Source: Planifilum sp021793745 (GTDB lineage: Bacteria; Bacillota; Bacilli; Thermoactinomycetales; DSM-44946). Taken from it: a stretch of 25,997 bases of DNA. This document shows, piece after piece, positions 1 to 7,379 of this stretch. The stretch's first letter is position 1. Every line of letters starts with the position of its first letter. Under the pieces are notes generated by a model. It worked only from the letters and a program-made list of their open reading frames with translations. It had not been told where the DNA came from and did not search any database. A program made the position numbers and the translations under genes. The DNA lies in assembly GCA_937983105.1 (NCBI GenBank), contig CALKAM010000123.1, positions 1 through 25,997 of the forward strand, in the 5' to 3' direction.

Positions 1-581
1 TCTGCCGCTTTTTGCAGCTCTTCCACCGAACCGGCGATGTGGGCAAACAGCTGCTCCACATAGATTTTGCTCAACTTTTCATCCAGGCTGATCTCCAGCT
101 CGCGCCGGATGGAATCTCCGATCGTCCCGGACAGATAGTTGTTGCTTTTGTCCACATGGTATTCCAATTGCCCCTTCAGCGGCTCCGGGGAGTCCACGGA
201 GATCACGGCCTGTGAGAAATTTCGGGGGATGACGATTCCAATGTAATAAGCGCCTTTGTCAAACCCTTTCTCCATTTTCTCCCTGTCGGTCACTTCCCAT
301 TTCACTTTGGGATCTTTCAGCAACTCCTCAACCAGCTCATCGCCGACATTGATTTTCTCTCCGTCCCGAACGGCTCCCCGGTCCTCATTCACCAGGGCCA
401 CCGGCAGGGATGGCAGATTCTCGTAGGGATCGTAAAAGGCGGACAAATAAATGACGCAGTACACCAGGGGAACCAGCAGAATGCCGATCAATCCCATCCG
501 CATGGGCTTGAAGGCCCACAGCCTCTCCAAGTCGCGAAGTCCGGAAAGAAGCAAGAAGCGATTCTCTTTCCTCCCTTTCAT
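1..581 (-). CDS. YhgE/Pip-type membrane protein, N-terminal part (runs off the window)
   Basis: The first 193 codons of a minus-strand gene are present and its 3' part lies beyond base 1. The ATG at 581 follows a good ribosome site (AGGAGTGGGAGG). A short basic N-terminus is followed by a membrane helix at about residues 29-49, then an extracellular stretch starting VALVNEDRGA (61-70), the hallmark of YhgE/Pip and related ABC-2-like export proteins. Family members usually have one N-terminal helix, a long extracellular coiled domain and several C-terminal helices; the last two parts are not in the window. Known members include the phage infection protein Pip, YhgE and type VII secretion-associated proteins. 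The TetR gene just upstream and the operator in front of this gene suggest drug- or stress-inducible expression, a common pairing. The substrate is unknown. Confidence 0.85.
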   Translation of the reverse strand, partial: MKGRKENRFLLLSGLRDLERLWAFKPMRMGLIGILLVPLVYCVIYLSAFYDPYENLPSLPVALVNEDRGAVRDGEKINVGDELVEELLKDPKVKWEVTDREKMEKGFDKGAYYIGIVIPRNFSQAVISVDSPEPLKGQLEYHVDKSNNYLSGTIGDSIRRELEISLDEKLSKIYVEQLFAHIAGSVEELQKAA

Positions 582-609
582 CCTCCCACTCCTAACGGGA
601 ATCGGTTAA

Positions 610-623
610 ACTGACTGGTCAGT
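610..623. promoter_or_regulatory. Palindromic operator for the TetR-type repressor
   Basis: Perfect inverted repeat ACTGAC-TG-GTCAGT. It lies 9 bases downstream of the -10 box of the YhgE-like gene, so it covers about +3 to +16 of the predicted transcript, a position suited to repression. Sites of this TGAC/GTCA form are typical of TetR-family repressors. Assignment to the adjacent repressor is inferred from position. Confidence 0.7.
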
Positions 624-632
624 ACAAAAAAT

Positions 633-660
633 ATTATACTATTTTTCGATTCCCACACAA
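633..660 (-). promoter_or_regulatory. Sigma-A promoter of the YhgE/Pip-like gene
   Basis: Reading the minus strand, TATAAT (633-638) is a perfect -10 box and TTGTGT (655-660) a weak -35 box, 16 bases apart. The promoter sits in the gap after the repressor gene, so the membrane protein gene has its own start even though both genes point the same way. The palindrome at 610-623 lies immediately downstream. Confidence 0.65.
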
Positions 661-672
661 GACCTGAGTTTT

Positions 673-1275
673 TTAGCAGCAGGTGGAATCTTTCATGCCG
701 CATAACACCATGCGCCGGACCGTTTCAACCATCGGAGGAATATCGCGCTCGATCCGGGCGGGATCCACTTCTTCCATGCTGTACAATTTTTGCAGCACCA
801 CGACGCTGGCCGCCCCGAATATGGCACTGGCCGCTTCCGGAACATGCTTGATCTGAAATTCGCCGAGCCGGTTCCCTTCGATCATCACTTCCTCAATCAG
901 CTGCAAATATTCACCGATCTTCCTCCGGAACTGGACTTGTCTCGTCTTGGTTCCAAAGGCTTCGTTCAGCAACAATTTGGCCAGTTTCCCGTTCTGCACA
1001 TAAAAATGAATCTGATTCTCCACCAGGGCCAACAATTGATCCGTCGGCGACTTATGCGAATTCAGATACCGTCTGGCGCGGTCTATCAGCTTTTGGACCC
1101 CTTCATTCATCAACCCGACGAACAATTCCTCTTTGCTCTTAAAGTGATAATAAATGGTCCCTTTCGCGACTCCGGCCGCCCTTGCGATGTCGTCCATTTT
1201 CGCCTGATCGAAACCGCTTTCGGCAAAGACTTCAATAGCTGCGTTAAAAATCAGATCCACTGTTTCATGGCGCAT
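673..1275 (-). CDS. TetR/AcrR-family transcriptional repressor
   Basis: A 200-residue protein of normal TetR length. The N-terminal helix-turn-helix is clear at residues 27-52 (MDDIARAAGVAKGTIYYHFK, followed by SKEELF), and the remaining helical part would be the ligand-binding domain. The ATG at 1275 was chosen because GGGAGG lies 7 bases before it. The frame is open to a TTG at 1320, but that start and the ATG at 1302 have no ribosome site. The gene precedes the YhgE/Pip-like gene on the same strand, and the palindrome at 610-623 is its likely target. No similar palindrome was seen before its own gene, so autoregulation is not evident. The ligand cannot be predicted. The C-terminus ends in two adjacent cysteines (STCC), which is unremarkable for the family. 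Confidence 0.93.
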   Translation of the reverse strand: MRHETVDLIFNAAIEVFAESGFDQAKMDDIARAAGVAKGTIYYHFKSKEELFVGLMNEGVQKLIDRARRYLNSHKSPTDQLLALVENQIHFYVQNGKLAKLLLNEAFGTKTRQVQFRRKIGEYLQLIEEVMIEGNRLGEFQIKHVPEAASAIFGAASVVVLQKLYSMEEVDPARIERDIPPMVETVRRMVLCGMKDSTCC

Positions 1276-1324
1276 GACAAAGCCTCCCGGTCCTCCGTCC
1301 ATCCGGTGAAAGTCACTCAAAATC

Positions 1325-1353
1325 AGTATACGTCATATCCGGGGCAGATTGAA
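1325..1353 (-). promoter_or_regulatory. Candidate promoter of the TetR gene
   Basis: On the minus strand TATACT (1325-1330) is a 5/6 -10 box and TTCAAT (1348-1353) a weak -35 box, 17 bases apart. It predicts a start near 1318 and a leader of about 43 bases to the ATG at 1275, which supports the shorter reading frame. Confidence 0.45.
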
Positions 1354-1620
1354 GCAAAGGGGCATCCCTCCGAATCAAGGAAAAGGGACCATCAAACCGG
1401 CACCGGAATCCATCGGCATCCCCTCTTCATTTCGCTTTCGCCCCGCAAAAAGGGTTTTTCGGCCCGCCCATGCCCGCGGGGAAGTCCTCTGTCACGCAAA
1501 TCATCCCCCGGGGGGGTTTCCAAGCAGGAGGGGCCGGCCACCGCCGCGGCGATGGGACCCCACACCTTCCCCCATGCGTAAAACCACCGGCGAGGAGACC
1601 GACTCCGAGCCCCACAATCC
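1354..1620. other. Non-coding gap between the sugar operon and tetR-type gene
   Basis: No convincing gene is present. Short overlapping frames on the minus strand contain two hydrophobic runs in different frames (FSCRIVGLGVGLLAGG near 1592-1640 and WFYAWGKVWGPIAAAVAG near 1532-1586). This could be a decayed small membrane-protein gene but is more likely chance in GC-rich sequence. The run of five C and seven G at 1505-1516 has no loop and does not form a terminator. Confidence 0.4.
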
Positions 1621-1654
1621 GACAAGAAAACCGGGCGTCCATCTTGATGCGCCC
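1621..1654 (-). terminator. Weak candidate terminator of the sugar operon
   Basis: Reading the minus strand after the last permease gene, GGGCG (1650-1654) can pair with CGCCC (1633-1637) around a 12-base loop, followed by GG and TTTTCTTGT. The stem is only 5 bp, so this is a weak call; no better hairpin was seen between the permease gene and tetR. Confidence 0.3.
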
Positions 1655-1686
1655 CTGTGGGAAAAGGATCGGCGCTGCTCCGGGAT

Positions 1687-2562
1687 TCATTCCTTCACCG
1701 AACCCAGCATAACCCCCTTGACAAAATACTTCTGCAGGAAGGGATAGACAAACAGGATCGGCAGGGTGGCGAGCAGGATCGCCGCCATCTGCACGGTTTC
1801 CGGCGGAGGCGGGTTTTCGATAAGCTGTTGTCCACCCTGGAGGGCAGCGTTGGGCTCATTCACGATGACGATCTGCCGGAGGATCACTTGCAGGGGCCAC
1901 TTGGCGGGATCGTTGATGTACAAGATCGCCGAAAAATAGTTGTTCCAATGGACGACGGCATAAAACAGGCTGATGGCGGCCAGGGCCGGTTTGGACAGGG
2001 GCAGAATGATCCGCCAGAAGATCTGCAGGTAGTTCGCCCCGTCGATGATGGCCGCTTCATGCAACTCCTCCGGGATATTGAGGAAGAACTGGCGCATCAC
2101 GATCAGATTGAAGGGGTTGATGGCGACCGGGAGAATGAGGGCCCACAGGCTGTCGATCAGCCCCGTCGCCCGGACCACCATGTAGGTGGGAATCATCCCG
2201 GCGCTGAACAACAAGGTGAAAACCACCATGAACAACAGGTACCTCCGTCCGGGTACCGGACGGGACAAGCCGTAAGCCATGGTGGAAGTGAAGGCCATGT
2301 TGACAAAGGTGCCCACGACGGTGACGAACACCGTAACGAAAAACGAGCGGATAAACTGTTCGGAGGAGAGAATGTACCGATAGGCATCGGTCACCCATTC
2401 CTTGGGCCAGAGCAGCAGCTCGTTTTTCAGGACCTCTTCCAGGCTGGAAAAGGAGACGGCAAAGATATAGACAAAGGGAAAAAGCATGGATAGGGCGATG
2501 AGCAGTAACAGAAAGGCGTTGATCGCATCCGCGATCTTCCCGCCGATGCTTCGATGCTTCAC
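1687..2562 (-). CDS. Sugar ABC transporter permease, LplC/YtcP type
   Basis: This 291-residue integral membrane protein has the usual length and about six membrane helices of the carbohydrate importer (CUT1) permeases that work with LplA-like binding proteins. The cytoplasmic loop EELHEAAIIDGANYLQIFWR (165-184) is the EAA motif that docks on the ATPase. The start is a GTG at 2562 behind AGGGAGGG. The upstream permease stops 13 bases earlier, so the two are probably translationally coupled. It would form a heterodimeric channel with that permease and receive oligosaccharide from the lipoprotein encoded at 7380-8942. No ATPase gene is in the window, so a shared MsmX-type ATPase elsewhere is likely, as is common for this transporter class. 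It is the last gene of the operon. Confidence 0.93.
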   Translation of the reverse strand: MKHRSIGGKIADAINAFLLLLIALSMLFPFVYIFAVSFSSLEEVLKNELLLWPKEWVTDAYRYILSSEQFIRSFFVTVFVTVVGTFVNMAFTSTMAYGLSRPVPGRRYLLFMVVFTLLFSAGMIPTYMVVRATGLIDSLWALILPVAINPFNLIVMRQFFLNIPEELHEAAIIDGANYLQIFWRIILPLSKPALAAISLFYAVVHWNNYFSAILYINDPAKWPLQVILRQIVIVNEPNAALQGGQQLIENPPPPETVQMAAILLATLPILFVYPFLQKYFVKGVMLGSVKE

Positions 2563-2575
2563 AGCGTTCCCTCCC

Positions 2576-3529
2576 TCAATAGATTCCCCCTTCGCCGAAC
2601 CGCTTCGCCAACCGGTTGGCGATCACCACCAGCACCAGGCCGACCGCTCCCTTGAACAACCCGACCGCCGTAGCAAAGCTGATATCTCCCTGTTGAATCC
2701 CTTTGAAATAGACATAGGTGTCCAGGACGTTCCCCACTTCCATCGTAAAGGGGTTCAACATCAGGAAGATCTGTTCGAAGCCGATATCCATCACCGACCC
2801 GAGGCGCAGGATCAGCAAAATGACGATCGTGCTGCGGATGGCGGGTAGCGTGATGTGCCACATCTGCTGCCATCGATTGGCGCCGTCGATCACCGCTGCC
2901 TCATACAGCTGGGGATTGATCCCCGCCAGCGCGGCCAGGATGATGATGGTTCCCCACCCCGATTCCTTCCAAATCACCTGCAACACGATCAGGGGCTTAA
3001 ACCATTCCGGACTGGTGAGAAAGGGGATGGGGCCGATCCCCAGGAGCTTCAGGAACTGGTTGACGATGCCGTCCGATTTGAGAAAAACGACAAAGATGCC
3101 GACCACCACCACCCAGGAAAGAAAGTGGGGCAGGTAGACCATGGACTGGATGAGCCGCTTGTACACGGCATTGCGCAGCTCATTGATCATCAGGGCCAGG
3201 ATGATGGGCAGCGGAAAGGCGAACAAAATCTGAAGCAGGGAAATCTCCAGGGTGTTCCAGATCACCCGGAGCGCTTCTTCATCCTCAAACATCGTTTTAA
3301 AATGCTTCAGACCTACCCAGGGGCTGTCGAAAAAGCCCAGGAAAGGGCTGAAATCCTGAAACGCCATAAGGAGGCCGAACATGGGGAAGTATTTGAAAAC
3401 AATAAAATAGAGAAGCCCCGGCAAAATCAGCAGGTAGAGATGCCAATCCCGGTAGCGAAGCCGGCGCTTTTCCGTGCGGGTCACCCGCCCGACCTCGGCT
3501 GCCTCTGCAGTCTGTTTTTGGGTTTCCAT
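2576..3529 (-). CDS. Sugar ABC transporter permease, LplB/YteP type
   Basis: This 317-residue membrane protein has a basic cytoplasmic N-terminus (about 1-30), a first helix at about 31-48 and the EAA loop at 210-229 (EAAVIDGANRWQQMWHITLP). It resembles the LplB/YteP/YtcP group of CUT1 importers. The ATG at 3529 was chosen because GGGGGT lies 6 bases upstream and it sits 14 bases after the ROK-kinase stop. The frame is open to 3592 but an upstream start would overlap the kinase gene by about 50 bases. It partners with the next permease. The substrate is probably an oligosaccharide released outside the cell, inferred from the glycosidases in the same operon. Confidence 0.93.
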   Translation of the reverse strand: METQKQTAEAAEVGRVTRTEKRRLRYRDWHLYLLILPGLLYFIVFKYFPMFGLLMAFQDFSPFLGFFDSPWVGLKHFKTMFEDEEALRVIWNTLEISLLQILFAFPLPIILALMINELRNAVYKRLIQSMVYLPHFLSWVVVVGIFVVFLKSDGIVNQFLKLLGIGPIPFLTSPEWFKPLIVLQVIWKESGWGTIIILAALAGINPQLYEAAVIDGANRWQQMWHITLPAIRSTIVILLILRLGSVMDIGFEQIFLMLNPFTMEVGNVLDTYVYFKGIQQGDISFATAVGLFKGAVGLVLVVIANRLAKRFGEGGIY

Positions 3530-3543
3530 CCCTCCACCCCCGA

Positions 3544-4431
3544 TCACAAAACGGTTTCTTCCCGAAACACCCGCATACCGGCCCCGACACACCCCGCCTT
3601 TTCACCCAGGGCCGTAAGGGCCAAGCGGCTTAACGACGGGCGCTGTTCCGGTATGAGAAGCGGATCCAGACGGCGACGGATCTCGTCCAACAGAAACGGA
3701 TTCCGGTGGATGACCCCTCCGCCCAACACCAACCGGTGGGGATCCAACAGGCAGATGATCGCATACAAGCTCCGGGCCCAGGCGTCGATCACCGCTTCCA
3801 TCCCCGCGAGCACCCGGGGATCCCCCTCCCGGAATCGGCGCATCACCGCCCGGGATGCCTCCGGTCCCTCTCCTCCCAGAAGACGTCCGATCGCCGGTCC
3901 CGCCGCTTTTTCCTCGAGCCGATCCCCCTCCGGCGAAAAAAACGCCAGACCGATCTCCCCGGAGAAACCGGTTCCCCGCAGGATGCGCCCCCGATGGATG
4001 GTGCAACAGGCAATTCCGGTGCTGATGGTGAAATAAACGAAGGTCTCCTTCTCGGATCCCCCCTGCTGCAACCACTCCCCGTGGGCCGCCATGGAAACGT
4101 CGTTGTCCAGCACCACCGGGACGGAGAGCTCACCTCGGATCCGGTCCGCCAGGGGAAAGTTTCGCCAGGGAAGGTTGTTTTGCATCACCGCCAGTCCCTT
4201 CTCCCGGTCCACCTTCCCCGGCACTCCGACACCGATTCCGCGGATGTCGGAGGACGACACCCCTGCTTCAAGCATGACATTCCGGATGGTCCTCATCACC
4301 TGCCGAAACATCTCGTCGCCGTCGCCGGGAATACTGGGCAGCTCGGTGTAATGCAAACATTTCCCGGCGGCGCTGACCAGACCGCCGGCCACTTTCGTCC
4401 CCCCGATATCGACTCCCAGTGCCCATGCCAC
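3544..4431 (-). CDS. ROK-family sugar kinase-like protein without the zinc motif
   Basis: This 295-residue protein has the ROK/ASKHA fold. The ATP phosphate loop is DIGGTK (8-13), the catalytic aspartate is D111 in LDNDVSMAAHGE (108-119), and LGGGVI appears in the C-terminal half. It has no N-terminal helix-turn-helix, so it is an enzyme-type and not a repressor-type ROK. Unusually, the sugar-binding GEIGH motif reads GEIGL (158-162) and the following cysteine cluster that binds zinc in most ROK kinases is absent; the stretch is AFFSPEGDRLEEKAAG. A kinase for an N-acetylated or modified hexose is the natural guess in this operon, since ManNAc, GlcNAc and fructose kinases are all ROK proteins. 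The missing histidine leaves specificity, and perhaps activity, open. It is followed closely by the permease genes. Confidence 0.85.
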   Translation of the reverse strand: MAWALGVDIGGTKVAGGLVSAAGKCLHYTELPSIPGDGDEMFRQVMRTIRNVMLEAGVSSSDIRGIGVGVPGKVDREKGLAVMQNNLPWRNFPLADRIRGELSVPVVLDNDVSMAAHGEWLQQGGSEKETFVYFTISTGIACCTIHRGRILRGTGFSGEIGLAFFSPEGDRLEEKAAGPAIGRLLGGEGPEASRAVMRRFREGDPRVLAGMEAVIDAWARSLYAIICLLDPHRLVLGGGVIHRNPFLLDEIRRRLDPLLIPEQRPSLSRLALTALGEKAGCVGAGMRVFREETVL

Positions 4432-4444
4432 ATCGATTCCCTCC

Positions 4445-5107
4445 TCAGCAGACCTGTTTCCTCCCGATGCCGCCTGCGTCCGCTCCGGGGACCGCGGACG
4501 GATCGATCGAGCGGAAGAGGCGAAATGAAAGCGCCATCACGACCATCGCGGGAAGACTCACGGCGAACACCACCAGGGTTCCGGGGACCCACATCATGAT
4601 GCCGTAAATCAAAAATACGGCCAAGCCGATCAAGGCGGAGCCCAAGGGGCGATACAGGGTGAGCAGAAAGGATTGCAGGACATACTCCAAGAGCCTCAAA
4701 CGGCAATGCGCATACAGGGGAAAGAGGTGAATCAGGGAAAGGAGGTAAACGGAGAAGGCGAAGATCAGAAAGAGGAGGATCCATGGCTTCACCGCCTCCC
4801 CCCATCCCTGAACCAGGCGGAAATCGAGGATGAGCCCCAACCCCATCACCAGATAGATCAGCATCAAAGCGTTCATGGAAAGCCAATCGGCGCGATAGAA
4901 CGACCAGAAGGTGCGAAACAAGGGAAGCGCTTCCCCATCCGTCATCCATTTGCGGATCACCGAAAACACCGCCGACGTAGCCGGAAACAGCCCCAGAACG
5001 CCGGCACCGACAAGGGTGAACAAAATCCAGAGGAGATTCAGGTAAGCCAGGCGGAGCCCCCACCGCCCCGCCCGGACCAAAGCGCCCGCCCAACCCTGCA
5101 GGACCAT
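4445..5107 (-). CDS. YesL-like (DUF624) membrane protein
   Basis: This 220-residue protein has about five hydrophobic helices and the N-terminal pattern of the DUF624/YesL family, including LWILFTLVGAGVLGLFPATS at 26-45. Genes of this family are regularly linked to Lpl/Ytc-type sugar ABC transporters and glycan-degradation operons of Bacillus and Paenibacillus. Their role is unknown, though assistance to the transporter or its regulation has been assumed. The ATG at 5107 has GGAGGTG inside the end of the preceding aldolase gene, whose stop is 3 bases upstream, so the two are coupled. The C-terminus ends IGRKQVC and carries no known motif. Confidence 0.85.
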   Translation of the reverse strand: MVLQGWAGALVRAGRWGLRLAYLNLLWILFTLVGAGVLGLFPATSAVFSVIRKWMTDGEALPLFRTFWSFYRADWLSMNALMLIYLVMGLGLILDFRLVQGWGEAVKPWILLFLIFAFSVYLLSLIHLFPLYAHCRLRLLEYVLQSFLLTLYRPLGSALIGLAVFLIYGIMMWVPGTLVVFAVSLPAMVVMALSFRLFRSIDPSAVPGADAGGIGRKQVC

Positions 5108-5110
5108 CCG

Positions 5111-6178
5111 TCACACCTCCAGCCAACGCCGGAGATTTTGACGCACGAAGGCATCGTCGACAAGCTCCGGATACTCCCGATAAATCCGATCGATCTCTTC
5201 CATCTGTCCCGGGGAAAGCTCCTCCTCCGGATCCAGGCACCAGCGACCCTCGAGAAATCCCTGGCGCCGAAGCACCTCATGAATCCCCGGAATGCACCCG
5301 CGAAAGCCGTGGACCGCATCGAAAATCGCTCCATTGGCATCGGTCAACTGGTTCGCCAGGAGGAGCCATTCGGGAGGGATCTCTCCCCGCTTCCGAACCC
5401 GTTTGATCGCTTCCAGCAATTCCACTGCTTTCCGGGTCCAAACCGCCCACTGTCCCAACAACCCGCCGACGATCCGCTTTTCCACAAGCTTCCCTTCAAC
5501 GGTAAACCGGAACGGAGTCAAGAGATCCACGATGATGTTGTCATCGTTGCCGGTGTAAAGGGCCACCTCTTCCCGTCGGGAGGAATGGCACACCGCCCGA
5601 ACCACATCCATCGTCCGGTACCGGTCAAAGGGGGCGATTTTGATCGCCTCCACCCCGGGGATCTCCGCAAAAGCCCGCCAAAAATCGTAGGAGAGCTCCC
5701 GTCCGCCGACGGCCGGCTGCAGATAGAAGCCGAACAGAGGGATCACCTCAGCCACCCGCTTGGCCCGCTCGAGCAGGGCCTCTTCGCTGAGGTGACCGAG
5801 CCCCCCCGGGCTGAGCAGCCCCAGGTGATACCCCCTTTTCCGCGCCAACTCCGCTTCCCGGAGCGCTTGTTCCGTCTCCCCGCAAATCCCCGCGACGAGC
5901 AGGAAGGGACGGTCCGGCGCCGTCCGTTCCACCTCTTCCTTGGCCAGCCGCAGCACCGGTTCCAACAGATCGATACCCGGATCGCGGATGGCAAACTGGG
6001 TGGTGTGCACCCCCACCGCCACCCCACCGGCGCCGCTTTCCACATAGTAACGGGTCAGCGCCCGCTGCCGCCGTTCATCCAAACGCCGGGAGGCATTCAA
6101 GGCCAAGGGGTGGGCGGGGATCACCAGGCCGTCGCGCAATGCCTTCCGCAGATGTGGGGGCAAGGTATGCTCCGCCAT
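5111..6178 (-). CDS. Dihydrodipicolinate synthase-family aldolase/lyase
   Basis: This 355-residue TIM-barrel protein is of the DapA/NanA superfamily, whose members form a Schiff base with a 2-keto acid and make or break a C-C bond, or dehydrate sugar acids. The Schiff-base lysine is K180 in VEAIKIAPFD, and the conserved tyrosine is Y152 in FYLQP. GVHTTQ (57-62) sits where the keto-acid carboxylate loop (GTTGE) normally lies. It is longer than the usual ~300 residues because of a C-terminal helical extension. The ATG directly follows the TGA of the upstream SDR gene. In this operon it could cleave a keto-deoxy sugar acid or a sialic-acid-like sugar. The altered loop means the substrate is not that of DapA or classical NanA, and I do not assign one. 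Confidence 0.88.
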   Translation of the reverse strand: MAEHTLPPHLRKALRDGLVIPAHPLALNASRRLDERRQRALTRYYVESGAGGVAVGVHTTQFAIRDPGIDLLEPVLRLAKEEVERTAPDRPFLLVAGICGETEQALREAELARKRGYHLGLLSPGGLGHLSEEALLERAKRVAEVIPLFGFYLQPAVGGRELSYDFWRAFAEIPGVEAIKIAPFDRYRTMDVVRAVCHSSRREEVALYTGNDDNIIVDLLTPFRFTVEGKLVEKRIVGGLLGQWAVWTRKAVELLEAIKRVRKRGEIPPEWLLLANQLTDANGAIFDAVHGFRGCIPGIHEVLRRQGFLEGRWCLDPEEELSPGQMEEIDRIYREYPELVDDAFVRQNLRRWLEV

Positions 6179-7195
6179 TCAGAATTCCCCCTCCCGCTCC
6201 TGAAAGTGCGTCGGTTTGTCGTAGGTGATGCCCCCGGCTTCCAGCCAACGGGCCGTCCAATCGATCATTTGGCGGAGGGAAACCCGGGGATAGCCGAACA
6301 GCCGATGGGCCTCCGAGGCGTTGCTCAGGAGGGCGCTGTCCTCCTCCTCGTATTCAAAGATCGGTTCCACGCCAAACCGGCGCCCGAACTCCCGGGCCAA
6401 CCAGCGGACCGAGATATTTTCCGGTCCCGTCACGTTCAGGATCTTGGGCGGGGACTGGCAGTGCAAAAGGGAGCGGATGGCCATTTCACTGGCATCCCCC
6501 TGCCAGATCACGTTAACCTGACCCATCCGGAGATCGATGGGCTGTTTTTCCCGCACCGCACGGGCGATTTCCAAGAGGACCCCGTAACGCATGTCGATGG
6601 CGTAATTGAGGCGAAAATGAACCATCGGGATTCCGTATTTCCGGGAAAAGAAATCGAATATCCGCTCCCGGCCCAAACAGGACTGGGCGTACTCGCCGGC
6701 CGGCCGGGGAGGATCCTCCTCCGTCGCCCCTCCCTGGGCCAATTTCACGAGGGGATACACATTTCCGGTGGAAAAGGAGACAATTCGGGAATTCCGGTAC
6801 TTCAGGGCCACTCTTCCCGGAAGATAGGCGTTCATCGCCCAGGTCAAATGCTCCTTGCCCGTCGTCCCGAACTTCCGGCCGACCATGTGGATCACATACT
6901 TGGCGTCGGGCAGCGCCTGCAATTGCTCCTCCTCCAGGAGGTCGGCGGATATGGTTTCCACGCCGCTTCTCTCCAGGTCCTCGCGGACCTCTCCGGACGA
7001 AAACCGGGATACCCCGATCACCCGGTGATTCAACCCCGCCCGCTCAAAGGCCCTCTTAGCCAACTTGGCCAGGCTGGGACCCATTTTCCCCCCGACGCCC
7101 AGGATGATCAGATCCCCGTCCAACCGAGCCACATCCCGGACCAACCGTTCCGAGGGATCCAACATCACCTGCTCCAGCTCCTCCAGCGTTTCCAC
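6179..7195 (-). CDS. Extended SDR (NAD-dependent epimerase/dehydratase family), catalytic lysine absent
   Basis: This 338-residue Rossmann-fold protein has a dinucleotide loop LGVGGKMG (32-39), a downstream SFSTGNVYP segment (140-148) and a substrate half of the NAD-dependent epimerase type. The catalytic YxxxK motif reads YAQSC (169-173), so the lysine that lowers the tyrosine pKa is a cysteine. The segment continues LGRERIFDFF, and the arginine at 176 may substitute. The ATG at 7195 follows a purine-rich site. It is separated from the binding-protein gene by 184 bases containing a terminator-like hairpin, and is followed without a gap by the aldolase gene. It probably oxidises, reduces or epimerises an imported sugar, but the missing lysine makes the exact chemistry uncertain. 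Confidence 0.85.
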   Translation of the reverse strand: METLEELEQVMLDPSERLVRDVARLDGDLIILGVGGKMGPSLAKLAKRAFERAGLNHRVIGVSRFSSGEVREDLERSGVETISADLLEEEQLQALPDAKYVIHMVGRKFGTTGKEHLTWAMNAYLPGRVALKYRNSRIVSFSTGNVYPLVKLAQGGATEEDPPRPAGEYAQSCLGRERIFDFFSRKYGIPMVHFRLNYAIDMRYGVLLEIARAVREKQPIDLRMGQVNVIWQGDASEMAIRSLLHCQSPPKILNVTGPENISVRWLAREFGRRFGVEPIFEYEEEDSALLSNASEAHRLFGYPRVSLRQMIDWTARWLEAGGITYDKPTHFQEREGEF

Positions 7196-7250
7196 TGCGT
7201 CCCTCTCCTCTCCAGAAAAGGTGATTTTCTTTCATCGAACCAACAGCGCG

Positions 7251-7294
7251 AAAAAAGCTCCTTCGGGGGATGTCCGCCCCTAGAACCCATGGAG
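7251..7294 (-). terminator. Terminator-like hairpin between binding-protein gene and SDR gene
   Basis: On the minus strand GGGG (7277-7280) pairs with CCCC around 7 bases, nested inside CTCC (7291-7294) and GGAG (7257-7260 region), followed directly by six T (7251-7256). Its position after the lipoprotein gene suits partial termination or 3'-end protection, which would give more binding protein than permease. The interior loops make it a moderate call. Confidence 0.45.
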
Positions 7295-7379
7295 ACCTCG
7301 GCGCACATCCCCCTCCCCCGAATCTTTCACCGGAAGCGAGATCCCGTCGACCCCTTCGCCCCGGTCTCCACCGAACCGA

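Noticed and set aside
1427..1690. Possible small membrane protein on the minus strand, split over two frames
   Set aside because: The hydrophobic runs are in different frames, no single frame makes a sensible protein and the ribosome site is weak, so it is noted only in the gap entry.
5111..6178. Assignment as N-acetylneuraminate lyase (NanA) with the ROK gene as NanK
   Set aside because: The carboxylate-binding loop is not the GTTGE/GSTGE type, the protein is longer, the ROK protein lacks its key histidine and no NanE gene is present.
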